DNA from: Aricia agestis
Lineage: Eukaryota > Arthropoda > Insecta > Lepidoptera > Lycaenidae
DNA length: 64,000 bases
Direction of reading: 5' to 3'
Assembly: GCF_905147365.1 (NCBI RefSeq)
Contig: NC_056420.1
Coordinates: 8,690,001 to 8,754,000 of the forward strand
Position 1 is the stretch's first letter. The number at the start of each line of letters is the position of its first letter. Both the position numbers and the translations under genes were made by a program. The notes under the pieces were generated by a model. It made no database searches and had not been told where the DNA came from. It was given only the letters and a program-made list of their open reading frames with translations. Shown piece by piece: positions 10,994 to 22,691 of this stretch.

Positions 10994-12773
10994 GTGACCT
11001 TCGCGGGGCCGCGAGTCGCGTTTGGCCGAGTTCACGGCGAGGGCCGCGTTATAGCCGGCGTTTGACGTAAGCATTTTATCTATGGTATAGAGTGCACTAT
11101 CTGTTACCGATGGGGATATCTTGAATCTTTCAGTTCGCTTTTACCGAGCTCGAGAGTAACCATTCAGAAGGGTTAAAAACTAAATTATGTTAGACTAGAT
11201 GCTGCGCACGGGACGGTAAATAATATATTTGGTACATATGCTATTCTATTTCCTTTCTCAGGGCTCACACAGGACAGAACAAGAAGAATAACAAACAGAC
11301 AATTACACTTTCGTATCGGTTCTATTTGATATAAATTAAGGACATTTATCAAATTGGGCGCAAGAAATTGTGCAATTACTATTATTATAGTAACGAGTAA
11401 ATTAATTGTGCCTGATTGGTAACCCAGCCTACTGATATGGCCATATAAGTAGCAGCTTGTGTAATATTACGAAGAAAAGTCATCCAAAGTGGGCGGTGCA
11501 TCGTCATTACCCGTGACATACAAATTCGTAAAAATATAATTTATACTACCGCGTAGGTTTTTGTCCCACTTTATATCAATACTTCCATACTAATAAATGC
11601 GAAAGTCTGTCTGTTACGCTTTAACCTCTGAACTTATTTTGATAAGTGACTTTGAGTCCCGGGAAGGAGAAAATAAACAAAATTTGACGGTACTTATATG
11701 TTTATTTTTCTCTATGATTTGACGCAAGAAATTGCAGGTCATCTATATTAGTTGTTATTCAATATAAAGCTGAAAGGTACCTCATGTTTTTTTTTTTCAA
11801 CCCAGTGGCTAGCATAGTAGTCTTGAGGTCTTGAGCTGATGAACGATGATACAAGGAACAAGTGGTTCTGTTTTTAAAAACTGACAGAAATAATTAAGGA
11901 TAACGAGTCAGAATTTATTCGTGTAACGAAAATTAATAACGGCTTCTTTATTGATATAAATGGCTAGTTTAATGTTTGGGAAGTCGACACTAGTGACACA
12001 CAACACCTACAATACACCAATTAAACTTAAATAAAATTAATTTATAAAATGCAATAAAATTACTCACATGCATAATATTTTATGATGATTACTTTTTTAT
12101 GAATTAACTTATGGAATAAACCTTGTTTTATAAACGACTTGAAGATACAAGTATAATTTTTTTGTGCACTAGTAAATAAAAAATTGGAAGAGTGTCTTGA
12201 AAAATAAACAGTTTAAAAGAATATGAAATTTTTGATAGGAAATTACATTTATTCAATGTTATCATTTAGCTCCGGCCTCCGACACCGCGAAAGGACTTTA
12301 TCTGCCTAATCACCTGACATGCTGTCCGTTGTTACTGACCCTACGGCGCCTATACCACTGAACTTATCATAAGGTCGCCATAATCATTCACAAAACATTT
12401 AAACATTCATTGATTAAACTTCAATCCTACAATTTTCGTGTCGTATCATCGCCATATTGTTATAAAATACATAAATGTCCGTGTCAAGAACTTTAATATT
12501 AAGACGCGCTTTAGAATTATTATTGATAACTGATAAGTGAGAAATTTTAATAATTTCAAGTTATAGGTTTATTTAAGTATAGCTCCGCTTAGATTCAGAA
12601 AATCCCTTAATGTATATTTAAGGGACCAAAACCTTTCTAATAATTCTAGACTCGAAAATGTATATTACCAGGTCTATTACAAAATCATTGGCGCCAGGTT
12701 GTGCCCTGTCATGTTTTACTGCAACTATTCTAAATCGGATTTATACAACTCTTGTAAGTTGTAAACTACAAAA
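10994..12773. other. AT-rich DNA with a Helitron remnant
   Basis: GC-rich until about 11070, then plain AT-rich sequence. At 11587-11670 a decayed Helitron head is visible (ACTAATAAATGCGAAAG, GTCTGTCTGTTACGC, CTTTGAGTCCCGGGAAGGA). A GC-richer patch at 12265-12360 has no convincing frame. No gene seen. Confidence 0.45.
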
Positions 12774-12985
12774 TCTATCCATATTATAAATGCGAAAGTG
12801 TATCTATCTGTTGGCCTATCTGTCTGTTTGTCTGTCTGTTACCTCTTCACACCCTAACGGCTTATCTGATTTTGCTAAAATTTGGTAAAGAGATATGTTG
12901 AGTAATGAGTCCCGACTCCCGAGAAAGGACATAGGATACTTTTTATTCCGGTAAAATGTACACATCTAATGTTTTATAATTACTA
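12774..12985 (+). mobile_element. Non-autonomous Helitron, degraded copy
   Basis: Begins TCTATCCATATTATAAATGC and continues GAAAGTGTATC, a (GTCT)n-type tract and TTACCTCTTCACACCC. It then reads TAAAATTTGGTAAAGAG, GAGTCCCGACTCC, AAGGACATAGGATAC and TTTTTATTCCGG. The order and spacing match 21166-21402. The 3' end with CTAG is lost. Confidence 0.65.
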
Positions 12986-13364
12986 TCTACAAAGGCTAAA
13001 GGGATGTTGAGGTACAACAGTTTTGAGACAGATTAAAAAAATCTTGAAGTAACGCAGTAATTGAAACAAAACGTACAATAATAAAAATATACAGTCTATA
13101 ATTAAGAATTTTTACGTTTAAACTAAACCGTCTAGAAACTCAACTATCTCAATATTAAAATTGTAATCATAACTAATTGTAATCGTAAGACAGACAAGAC
13201 AGACTGCACGACAATGAGTTAAAGTTTTTACAAGACTGTCGGGTCTCTGTGCGCTTTTCCTTTAAGCTGTGTCGATAGTGGGCTATAGTCGAGTTTATAT
13301 AGTCTACATTTTTAATGCTGCTTAATGTCTTTCCAAACTCTTTCGTAATATTATGCTTCTCTTA

Positions 13365-13412
13365 ACGGGGCTACTAACCCTAAAGTCGACACTTTAGGGT
13401 TAGTAGCCCCGT
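13365..13412. repeat. Perfect hairpin, 22-bp arms, 4-nt spacer
   Basis: The left arm ACGGGGCTACTAACCCTAAA(GT) and right arm are exactly complementary around the spacer CGAC. No second copy is seen in the window. Confidence 0.9.
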
Positions 13413-13482
13413 ATTTTATAATTCATTTTTATACTTGAAAATAAGCCCCGAATTGTTTTATTTTCTAAAATTAGAAAATGAA

Positions 13483-13534
13483 ATTGAATTCTAGGAAATA
13501 TAATGTAGTAACATTATATTTCCTAGAATTCAAT
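13483..13534. repeat. Perfect hairpin, 24-bp arms, 4-nt spacer
   Basis: The left arm begins ATTGAATTCTAGGAAATATA and the right arm is its exact inverse, with the spacer AGTA. It lies 70 bp from the hairpin at 13365-13412 but is unrelated in sequence. Confidence 0.9.
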
Positions 13535-15600
13535 CTGAGCAGAAACACGATATCTTAAAATTTTCTCGATAGAAAAAAATCACAAAGATGCATCTAATTT
13601 TCACGAATTTTTCATTTATTGCCATAACCGTGCATAGAACTAAGTTAATATTTTAACACATTGTATAAAATTCTATCATTGAGAGATCGACCTAGCGGAC
13701 TTTTAAAATGTTGTTTATTTATCGAGTTACTGAGAAGAAACTAATTTGGCGATGAATCCGCGTCGTCCTTTTTCACCTGGCATATGAAAGACGGGCGTGA
13801 GTGTGACGAGAGAAGGACGATGTTTGATTTTTTGGGTTAATCGCCCTCTTAATCGTTTATTGAATAGAGGTTAGGCAAATAGGCAGGTAGTACAAAAGCG
13901 TTCATGCATGATAGTATCACATTCATGGTATCATTTGACACATACAACAAGGCCGATAGTCGGCGTTATCTTACTACCATATAGAGTACAACCTGTGACT
14001 ACTAGGTTGTATAATTATATAATATATCACTGTTTGAACTGTGTTAATAGATCACTATTTGAACTTACTTTTAAAATTGATATATTTTTAAATTGTCTGT
14101 ATTTTAACAAACCATACTATAACATCGGTTATTATCTTATTTTCCTTGATCTTTCTAATTACTTCGGTGTTAGAGGTATATAAAAATTTTAACAAATCAT
14201 CTTGATATTGAAATCTGATTTTCGGAGTTTGCAAAAAAGCATTTGACGTATAGTTTGGCTTTTTATAAGAAAACCATAATATTGAGACTGCATCGAAAAA
14301 ATATTACTGTGTTTTTTTCCAACAACGAAAGTGTTCTCTACAAATCTCATTAATTTTAGTTGCCTCAGTTAAATAGGTGTTTATGTAGTTAGTAAGACTA
14401 TAGTTCTATGCAAATGCTTTCAAATTAATATGCTAACAGAATAATTTACAAGTCGAGTTTGCAAGGTCTCGTAAGGCGAGTATTCCGCTAACCAGTGACA
14501 AAAACGTGAATTAACACGTATGAAACATAAGTCATTCACCCAAACTACGGTGTGTTCAATGTTTTTTTTACCTCCCACACCACCTCTATTACTATCGACA
14601 TATAGACCACTCCCATAGACACTCTGAAGATACTGTAAGCGCATGGAAATTGAAAATGGCAAGTGCTAAAATACCATTTTCCTAATTTAATTCTCAATCT
14701 TGAATATTGTGAAAGTTAAAAATTTTGAATGTATGGTTAATAATATATGGTCTGATGATTGAAGTTAATATAATATTAGATACGCCTAGTACTATAATAG
14801 AAAGACACACGAGATGATAAGAGGAATATTTATAAAACTATATCTTAACTTTATTAGACAGAATTTTAATTACGAATAAAAATCATGTCATGCAACAAAT
14901 TTAACTAAGTAAGTACTAATCCATAACAAATAAAGTATATTATAATATTATTTGTCTGTTTTCTACTAATTAAAAATAATAATGATGACAAAACATTTTA
15001 AACTTGTAAAAACTCTATACCTGATCTACCGTAAAATGTTTACATCCTATTTATATAAAAAAGTTACAATGCGATAATGAAAAAGTATCGTAAACTTTTA
15101 TTTCGAGTTCACAAGTGCCTTATCACTAAGGGGCTTGGTTTGGGTTAAAACTAATGAACTGTATCAATGATACTATTAATAATTAAGAAGCAAATATTGG
15201 ATTTACAGCACAGGTTTATTCAGCTGACATCTGTTACTAGGGCACGCTAAATAAGCGAAAGTCAATGAAGACTACTGTCTATGTCATTCAAAGTCTACAT
15301 TACAATAGTTGGTAGAGTTTGAATAATGTGACGTGAACATGATTTTACTCTATGTAAATATAATTTGATTAAATAAAACAAAATAGATTTAAATTACTTT
15401 TCTTACTCAAAATCATGCTGAAGGTCTGTAAATATTTTTAGAAGTTATTTTGAAATTTAATCGCTTAAAATATCATATTGTGGTATATATTATGTTATTG
15501 GTATATTATAATAATTATGACTATAAGTTTGCATATAAATTATCAAAACTCGGGTCTAATTATATTTGAAAAAGTTTTGCGGTAATAAATTTAAAAAAAA
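13535..15600. other. AT-rich DNA, probably first intron of the minus-strand gene
   Basis: It lies directly downstream (minus strand) of the donor site at 15608. No further coding exon of that gene was recognised between here and position 1. The rest of the gene may therefore lie beyond the left edge or in short exons that cannot be called by eye. A 70-bp GC-richer block at 13755-13830 (CGCGTCGTCCTTTTTCACC ... GAGAGAAGGACG) looks like a repeat remnant. Confidence 0.35.
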
Positions 15601-15608
15601 GTACTCAC

Positions 15609-15651
15609 TGCATTCAAAGGTCCATATTTCTCGCTTGTCAATATCGAACAT
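15609..15651 (-). CDS. First coding exon of an unidentified host gene
   Basis: On the minus strand an ATG at 15651 opens 14 codons, reading MFDIDKREIWTFEC, plus one nucleotide. A textbook splice donor, GTGAGTAC, follows immediately at 15608, so the exon would end in phase 1. The start has A at -3. The same frame has an upstream TGA at 15715-15717 and no other ATG, which makes this ATG the natural start. For roughly 340 bp upstream the minus strand has no ATG in any frame, as expected of a 5' leader. The leader runs back into a CpG-rich block with promoter character. The peptide is too short to assign a family. N-terminal exons of this kind are common in transcription-factor and receptor genes with large first introns, but that is inference. 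The remainder of the gene was not found in the window. Confidence 0.6.
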
Positions 15652-15990
15652 GATAGGACAGTCCTTTGGCGGTAAAAAGTGAAATTTCACGCGACGCCCC
15701 GCTAATTTATTCACTCAGAGTGAAAAACGTGGATGCCGGTAAACACGTGTCTGATCGATAAATCAAAAGTCCAGTATTTTTTTGTAGTGAAAAAAAATAT
15801 TTTTCGGTCAGGAACTAAAAATAAATCGTAAATGCGTTCGGAAAATGTGCGACGGTGGTCGATAGAGTGGCTCGGAGAGTGGAGCGCACGACGCGGCGAC
15901 TAGCGTACCACTGGATGTAGAGACTACCGCGGACCGCCGCTGCGCGCGCGCCGCTTCGCCTTCAATATTTTAATATTCGACGCGGAGCGC
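15652..15990 (-). promoter_or_regulatory. CpG-rich promoter and 5' leader of the minus-strand gene
   Basis: This is the most CpG-rich stretch of the left half, peaking at 15850-15985 with GCGCGCGCG and GCGGACCGCCGC, in otherwise ~65% AT surroundings. Read on the minus strand it leads without any ATG into the exon at 15651. It contains an E-box (CACGTG, about 15742-15747) and ATCGAT-type motifs. No clear TATA box is placed, and TCAG-type initiators are present but ambiguous, so the start site cannot be fixed. The transcript is inferred to begin in the CpG block. Confidence 0.5.
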
Positions 15991-16934
15991 GCTTTTCCGA
16001 TTTTATTAATCAAATTGCATCTGTACTTGTATTAAAAAGCTGAAGATTTTTGTTTGTTTGAACGCGCTAGTCTCACGAACAGACCGATATTATAATATGT
16101 TGTTGGGCACAGATATGAAGTAGACCATGGAGAAGGACATAGGCTACTTTTTTACTGGAAAATGTAGGTACGGTTCCATCGAAATTCCTTATTGGCACGG
16201 GCGGAGTCGCGCGGAACGTCCAGTCAATAGTATTATAATAAATATAGCTCTTGTATTTTGTGAGTTCAATCATTTGTGGTTTAATCCCGTAAATATTGTT
16301 CATCATATTGTTCAAATCCGTCCAGAATTCCAGACAGTTTGTCATAGAGAAATAAAATTTTGCGTAGATATGTGTTACGTCGTTTACACAAATTACACAA
16401 TTAATTAATATGACAAATTGATGGCACATTGTATTAAAGGAAGGAAGTCGTAACTGGTGAGCAACACTAGGTAGTAGGTACCATACTTTGGTATTGATGA
16501 TTTAAATTCCGGCCCTTTGGTTTTCCTATTTGTCATTCAAGAAATCCAAAAAAGGTTATTATATACGTAATAGAAGAATTAATTATCGTTAATTTAAATA
16601 ATATATTTAATATAATTTTTATATCTCTATAAAAGGTTAAAAATATATCAAAATCAGTCTCATAGTTTTTGTGTTACAGGAACAAACGTACAGAAAAAAC
16701 TTTCAAGTCAAATGTCAATGTATCCTTGCAGGGTTGTGAATCGCCGTGAGGTCACTGCGTCGGTCAGTCTGTGGAGGATCGATAAAAAGTGTGTAACAAT
16801 TATTTAGCTAATTAACACCATTGTCGGCGCTCGCCATGGACATAGAGAATGGACTGAGCATTTAAATAATACTGTACTCACCTATTATACTGTCATCAAA
16901 ATAAGCAGGCAGGCATATTTTTTATTAATTTTGA
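15991..16934. other. Upstream flank of the minus-strand promoter
   Basis: AT-rich. It contains a small Helitron-type remnant at about 16125-16180 (GAGAAGGACATAGGCTAC, ACTGGAAAATGTA). The two opposing ~100-codon frames at 16073-16429 overlap on opposite strands and show no family features, so no gene is called. Confidence 0.45.
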
Positions 16935-17112
16935 ATGAAGCCCGCAACTTTTACCCGCAAATTCGTTTATCGCAGAAAAACCGTACATTTTCCGGGATAA
17001 AAAGTGCCCCTTATCCTTTCCCGGTGTGCCGGGACTCAAAGTATCTCCATACCAAATTTCAGCAAAATCAATTCAAAGGTTTGGACTTTGGGCGTGAGAA
17101 GGTAAACTCGCT
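16935..17112 (-). mobile_element. Non-autonomous Helitron, reverse-oriented remnant
   Basis: Reverse complement of the common Helitron body. In order it shows GCCCGCAACTTT, AAATTCGTTTATCGC, CCGTACATTTTCCGGGATAA, CCGGGACTCAAAGTATCTCC, ATACCAAATTTCAGC, and GGGCGTGAGAAGGTAA at its 5' side. The terminal CTAG and the (GTCT)n tract are missing. Confidence 0.65.
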
Positions 17113-17699
17113 GGTTTGGCTTTTTATGTTTATGATATAAAATATGGTCCTTTGGAATTTTTTTAACCATTTTAATTAATTTACCGATTATTATTAAGTG
17201 TTTTTTTTTATTAAAAATTAACAAATATCAAGTGAAGAAGTTGCTGTACAACGAGAACATCTGTGTTGCGTCGAAATAAGGATACATGCCAACTTTCCGC
17301 CTGGATTGCTCACTTCGTTCTCCATGTCCACGTCCGCTCGCCCCAGTTGAGCACCATGGAAATGTATGATGCCATTAAACAGAAGGCCGGCAGACGCTGA
17401 TGTCACCAATCACATCGCGCCGCTACAAGGATTGGGGCCCCATATTGTATATAAAATTCGTATTTCACATGGAATTTCTACAATAAATAGTATAAACAAG
17501 TAAACACGGTTATTTAAACTAACAAAAACGACTACATTTTGATTTGCCTAACTTGCCTAACTGTGTTGTTGTGTGTGTGTGTTTGTGATAATAATATTAT
17601 AACTTCATCAATCATTGAACCGTTTGGTTTGCGGCTGTATGTCAAACAATAATACAAACATCTACAGGCTACATACGTGCCATATATTTATAAATAATT
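17113..17699. other. Unassigned, with a GC-rich coding-like patch
   Basis: 17220-17440 is GC-richer than its surroundings and open in more than one minus-strand frame, including one of 63 codons. It lacks splice borders and domain features. A short (GT)n run lies near 17565. It could be a decayed gene or repeat fragment. Confidence 0.35.
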
Positions 17700-18155
17700 G
17701 GCCAAGTGCGAGTCGGATTCGCGCACGAAGGGTTCCGTACCATTATACTAATAGAGCAAAATTAATCCAAAATTGTGTTTTTGCATGGGAGCGCCCCTTA
17801 ATTCTTTATTTCATTTTAATATTATTATTAAATATTATAGTACACATATAACTAAGGACTTTAAAACAATTCAATTAAGTACCTACCTGTTGCCATTATT
17901 GATAAGAGCAAAAAAGCCCAAAAAATCATGTTTGTTTTATGGGAATAAATATATTTTTATTTTGTTTTTAGTATTTGTTGTTATAGCGGCAACAGATATA
18001 CATAATTTGTGAACAGTGAAAATTTTAACTCTCTAGCTATTACCGTTCTTGGGTTACAGCCTGGAGATAGCCAGACAGACAGACTGACGGACAAACGGAC
18101 AGACAACAAAGTCTTAGTAATATGGTCCCGTTTTACCCTTTGGGTACGGAACCCT
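17700..18155 (+). mobile_element. Interspersed repeat with AGGGTTCCGTACC inverted motifs, copy 1
   Basis: Begins GGCCAAGTGCGAGTCGGATT, soon reaches AGGGTTCCGTACC, and ends about 450 bp later with GGGTACGGAACCCT, its inverse. In between are GCAAAAAAG, TTATAGCGGCAACAGATATA, a (GACA)n tract, AAGTCTTAGTAATA and the block GTCCCGTTTTACCCTTTGGG. Other copies: 27058-27185 (internally deleted), 44493-44903, and a copy split by a LINE (47847-48275 plus 51238-51251). This layout is widespread in Lepidoptera. The inverted motifs suggest a MITE, but the class is not settled. Confidence 0.75.
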
Positions 18156-18304
18156 AGAAAACGAATTAAATATTTTAAAAAATCAAAATTACAACTTTTT
18201 TCATGAACTACCGAATAAGTGGAATGTGAATATTAATTAGTTCCCTGGGGTACTTTGTAAATTCGAAATCAAAAATATGGATTTGATCTAATTAGAACAC
18301 TAAT

Positions 18305-18470
18305 AAAACAAAATTTTCGTTCACTATTTCCACTATATTAAGAAATTATTAACAAATTACACGCCCGGTTTACAAAATTAATCATCTTCAGGTGTTAATT
18401 TCGAAACCGGGCGTGTAATTTGTTAATAATTTTTTAATATAGTGGAAAAGGTGCACGAAAATTTTGTTTT
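18305..18470. mobile_element. Foldback element, ~76-bp arms
   Basis: The left arm (18305-18380) and right arm (18395-18470) are inverted copies with a few mismatches. Shared blocks are AAAACAAAATTTTCG, CCACTATATTAA, ATTATTAACAAATTACACGC and CCGGTTT. The spacer is about 14 nt. It abuts the LINE fragment that follows. Confidence 0.8.
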
Positions 18471-18935
18471 ATGTGTGTTCAACATGAATTTCCACCAAGA
18501 ACCAACGGTACAATCAAATTCCTCTTCCTCTTCCCTATTTTCCAAATCCTTTACTGTTCGTGCTGCAGTACTTTGGAACTCACTGCCACTGGAAATTCGT
18601 CGCGCTGATACGATTAATATTTTTAAAAATAAGTTAAGACACCATTTCTTAAATAAGACATAAATTTGTTGCTACTATTATTATTATTATTGTTTTTCAA
18701 GTTAATTGTTAATTAAGTAAACTTTTCTCTGTTTATTAGTTTTGTACACCTACACGATATTTGCAATCTCTTTTAGACAATCCGATAAGCAAAAGGTTGA
18801 CTGGAAGAGATTGCTTGTTAGCAATAAGTTCGCCTTTTGTGCATCATCAGTATATGCTGTCATATGTAAAATGATTTTATTTTGTATTTTTTTGGTGTGC
18901 AATAAAGTGTTATTGTATTGTATTGTATTGTACAA
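18471..18935 (+). pseudogene. CR1-like LINE, 3' fragment (reverse transcriptase tail and 3' UTR)
   Basis: The frame ending at 18663 closes with FTVRAAVLWNSLPLEIR, then a short FKNKLRHHF-type tail. This is the usual C-terminus of CR1/Jockey-group LINE polyproteins. The 3' UTR contains a stem-loop module CTGGAAGAGATTGCTTGTTA with AGCAATAAG. It ends with AATAAAGTG and a (TTGTA)n tail at 18909-18932. The same 3' module occurs at about 25079-25190. Everything upstream of the last ~60 codons is missing, so the copy is a dead 5'-truncated insertion. The exact LINE clade is inferred. Confidence 0.7.
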
Positions 18936-19605
18936 TCAATTACATATGATCTAATTAGATTTGATGTCGAAATTATCGGATGCATCTAACTACTAAAGTG
19001 CAGGATTTAGTCCCACAAGTATCCATAGGATATCAAATAGAAAACTGTACTCAATAAGCAAATTATTCGTTCGCCTTCCGCATTGTGAGCCTAATAAAGC
19101 CAATCAACCGGCAAATGCATTAAAATGTATCCAGCCGAGTTCAATATTCCCACGAAATTACGAGGTTGGAAGCTAAAAGCTGTGGAGTGGAAACAGAAGA
19201 TGAAATTAAAAAAAAAAAATCTTTGTTATAATAGATCTAGTACACAGGTTATGCTAGAGTAAGTAGTAGTAACTGTAGTACTTTTACTACCACGTCTTCC
19301 ATGGCGTGAAACCATAACTTCGCATAAAGAAAAGATAACTAAAATCACAAAATACTGATTTTAGTAAAATATAAAAGCAAGCATGAGTGCAGTGGTGAAG
19401 AATAGTTCTTCTTGACGGAAGGATTGGGTTGATGATCTTTAGAATGTAAAAAATTAGAATGTAAAAAATATGGAAGGTCGATAGGAATAGAGTTGTAAGA
19501 ACTTCACGCCACTACTCTTACCATCAAAGAAATTGATTCATCTAGGTAGACCTACTTAGTTTGGTCACATTGTATCAAACCCATTCAACAGATCCGTACT
19601 GGATG
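18936..19605. other. AT-rich DNA, no feature seen
   Basis: No gene or recognised repeat; a short A run at 19208-19218. Confidence 0.45.
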
Positions 19606-19955
19606 CAGGTCACTCCATTATACAAGTACACTGGACTTATGATACCCACCTGCTTTTTGTGCCTATTTGAAGCAGAATCAGCGCCCCCAATGCGGAGGAA
19701 GAGAACTAAATCTGACGTAACTTGCAAATGGCCGCTTAGTCACAATTGGTTGTAGAAACTACTATTAGTTACAAGTACTCCCACTACTGCTATCAGCGCC
19801 AATATGGCGACGCGACAAACGTCATTTTTACGTCAAATTTAGTTCTCTTCCCCCGTTCTGGGGGCGTTGATTCCGCTTCAAATAGGCACAAAAACCAGCA
19901 GTCATTTCAAAGGGTATCGTAAGTCCAGCGTACTTGTATAATGGAGGTCAGTGAA
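19606..19955. mobile_element. MITE with ~120-bp terminal inverted repeats
   Basis: Arms 19606-19722 and 19828-19955 are inverted copies sharing CCATTATACAAGTAC, CTGGACTTA, TTTTTGTGCCTATTTGAAGC, CGCCCCCA and AAGAGAACTAAAT. They flank a ~105-bp centre. Divergence is moderate, so the element is old. No transposase. Confidence 0.75.
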
Positions 19956-21165
19956 CAGATCACAAGGCACAACTAACACTAAATTGACATTTAAATACGA
20001 CCAATGGTCCGTCAACTGCCTATGAATCGATTTCTTCGATGGTACATATCGTTGGCGCCATATTTTGACGCCTTACATCATTCTTAAATTAACACAAAAT
20101 CACAGTTAAAATTTAAACTGAAAAGTGTTGTAGTTTCAGTCTATGATCCACTTAATCTTTGTCCGGCAGTGAGCCAAGTCGTATGATTTATTGTAGTAGA
20201 CGCTAGGCGCCATGCCGTAGGGGCGCTGACAGCTCTACTTAACACTTTTGATCCCTATTCCCATGTCCATAAGGTCAAAATGTGGTAATCGAACGTGCAA
20301 ACAACCGTACCGTAACCATGAGCGTTAACATAAACCGTACATAATAATTATTTTATGACAAATATCTTCTTACTTCACATCTTGGACCGAAATATACGTA
20401 CTTAAATTTAATAATTCATATTTTATAATTGTATCGTACAGTTGACGAGAAATGGGTTGTATTTTAAGAGGTTTGTTTCTCTTTCATTTAATACAAATTA
20501 CAATATTTTTGAAGCAACATTCTATTGTTTATTTTCAGGGATTTAGCTTCCTGCTTTAAACCAGACGCATTTTATTCAGAATACTTGAAAAATAATTTAT
20601 TTCGAATATTTTTAGTTTTTACTTTATTGTAAAATTGGCAAAAAATATTATTTAATACAAGTGTAAACTGTGTATATTGCTGAAACTAAATAATCAGAAC
20701 TAGCAGCCCGCAGGCTTTAAACATTCCATAAGTATCGAAAGTAATTTGTATGAAAATTATGTTTGCTACATTTGGCATACAAATATGGTATGGTAAATAT
20801 TATGCCCTCTATACATGCTGCAAATTCTTGTCAGTTCTCTATATAATCTTCTCGCGACCACGAAAATACGAATTGAAAATTAAAAAAAAACTGTTTAAAA
20901 AAATAGTCACCTATTATAAAAGAGTCCAGTTCAGTTGTTCAATAAACAATGGATTGCAACATACGTGTGATTCACCAATAGATAGGGCTTATGTATTCAC
21001 AGTGCAGTTGGAGAGCAGACGGCGCCTACCAATTCCGACAATGAGGCGATCTATCAAGGCAGGAGCAAGAGGCCTCGGCGATGACATGATGTATTTATAA
21101 AGTTAACTGTACCCTTATTCTGGTTTTTTAATGCAACAGCAATGCAGCTTCGTTTTTGGATATAA
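19956..21165. other. AT-rich DNA with a Helitron 3' end and a coding-like trace
   Basis: ACTAGCAGCCCGCAGGCTT at about 20699 looks like a reverse-oriented Helitron 3' terminus. At 20940-21100 a GC-richer patch is open on both strands. The plus-strand frame ends at 21100 and has no known domain. Nothing else identified. Confidence 0.4.
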
Positions 21166-21402
21166 TCCATACTTCCACATATCCATATAATATGACAAAT
21201 GCGAAAGTGTGTCTGTCTGTTTGTTTGTCTATCTGCCTGTTACCTCTTCACGCCCAAACCGCTGAACCGATTTTGCTGAAATTGGGTATGGAGATACTTT
21301 GAGTCCCGAGAAAGGACATACGATACTTTTTATCCCGGAAAAATTTACGGTATCTGCGCGATAAACGAATTTTGTTGCAAAGGAGTTGCGGGCATCATCT
21401 AG
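21166..21402 (+). mobile_element. Non-autonomous Helitron
   Basis: Opens at a TC dinucleotide (TCCATACTTCC; an alternative start is TCCATATAATATG at 21182). It carries GAAAGTGTGTCTGTCTG, TTACCTCTTCACGCCCAAAC, GAACCGATTTTGCTGAAAT, GGTATGGAGATACTTTGAGT and GAAAGGACATACGATACTTT. It ends GGAGTTGCGGGCATCATCTAG, with CTAG at 21399-21402. The 5' TC, 3' CTAG and absence of terminal inverted repeats are the Helitron signature. Confidence 0.8.
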
Positions 21403-22189
21403 AAGATAAGTAGATTTACAGTATCAATGCTTTAGTAAAAACCAAGTGTGACACCTAAAGTAAAAAATCTTCTTACATGTTTAATGGATGACTCTCCCCA
21501 CTCTCTCCCCTCAATGTAAATTAGCCTGCGTAATATAAAAATATATAATATCATGCATTTGTGTAATACTATTTAACATAATAATAATAGTATTTTTCAG
21601 CCCAAACATCAAAAAGTTGAAAACATCCTTCCATTCCTTCCCAACCCAATTTTTACGCGAACGTAATGACGTATTTAGATATTATATTACTAGAAAGCGA
21701 ACAACTAGAGTGCAAATAAGAATACTCGCAAACAGATATAAAAAACTTGAATAATAACATCTTTATGAGTTCAGATTTAGTGTTTACTGCCGTACCACAG
21801 ATATCGAACAGTACAGTTGACGACAAACACAGTTTACCTTCTTATCGACCTTATTTCCATAGTAATAAAGTCGATAATGTAATACGAGGTTTATTCAAGA
21901 TTTTACAATCAAAATATTATTGTTACCATCGCACAGAGTAACGAGAATCATGAATACCATGAATTTTCGTATGAATTTTGAAAGTCATGCGAAGGTTGAG
22001 ATATCCTCTAAAAGTATAATGAGAGCATTGAAATTTAAAACAATTCTAAATTTTGTGTAGGTAGGTGATATTAAAATTTAGAATTTTAATGGTTAAATAA
22101 AATCTAAATTTTACCTACTTATTTTTGTTGTATTTATTTTATATTCAAAACAAAATGCCAACACATTATGTTCCAGACGATGTTCCAGA
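21403..22189. other. AT-rich DNA, no feature seen
   Basis: A short inverted phrase of AAATTTAGAATT type occurs near 22035-22110. No gene or element recognised. Confidence 0.45.
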
Positions 22190-22691
22190 CGAGTGAAAAT
22201 AACTCTTTTTAAAGCATATTGTCACTCTCTGTACACGGGCAGCCTGTGGGTCAATTATAGTCAAACTACATATAGAGCCCTGCGCACCCAGTATAATAAT
22301 GCCTTCAGGGCGCTGCTGGGGCTGCCCCGACACTGCAGTGCTTCAGGGATGCTAGCTTCAGCTGAAGTGGATAGCTTCCCAGCTATCATAAGGAAATGTG
22401 TGGCATCCCTGATACATCGGGTTCGGGGCAGCACCAACAGCCTCCTGAGAATAGTTGCGGAGAGACTGGAAGTGGACAGTGCTATGATTCAGCACTGGAC
22501 TCGCGTCCACCTAGTTAAGGACACTAATATCACGTATAATAGTTATATTATACGTGATATTGTGCTTGTCCCATAATATATCATTATAATTCGCAATGCT
22601 GTACTCTTGCTAACATAGTTTTTAAGTAAAATGTTTACTAACACTATATGGTCCACAGACCGAAATAAAAACATTTTATTTATTTATTATT
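22190..22691 (+). pseudogene. LINE 3' fragment: reverse transcriptase C-terminal region
   Basis: An open frame at 22193-22576 reads LFKAYCHSLYTGSLW, then YRALRTQYNNAFRALLGLPR and later SFPAIIRKCVASLIHRVRGS. These phrases are typical of the region after the reverse transcriptase palm in lepidopteran LINE proteins. The fragment ends with a 3' UTR carrying TATGGTCCACAGACCGAAAT and an A/T-rich tail ending near 22691. The true C-terminus is disturbed by a hairpin (22526-22561) that supplies the last codons of the frame. The catalytic core and endonuclease are missing. Confidence 0.7.
22526..22561. repeat. Perfect hairpin, 16-bp arms, 4-nt spacer, inside the LINE fragment
   Basis: AATATCACGTATAATA is followed by GTTA and the exact inverse. 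It lies at the 3' end of the LINE frame and changes the reading of its last codons, so the inverted duplication happened after or during insertion of the LINE. Confidence 0.85.

Noticed and set aside
16073..16429. Opposing 118- and 93-codon frames upstream of the CpG-rich promoter
   Set aside because: They overlap on opposite strands and include a Helitron-type remnant; no protein family features.
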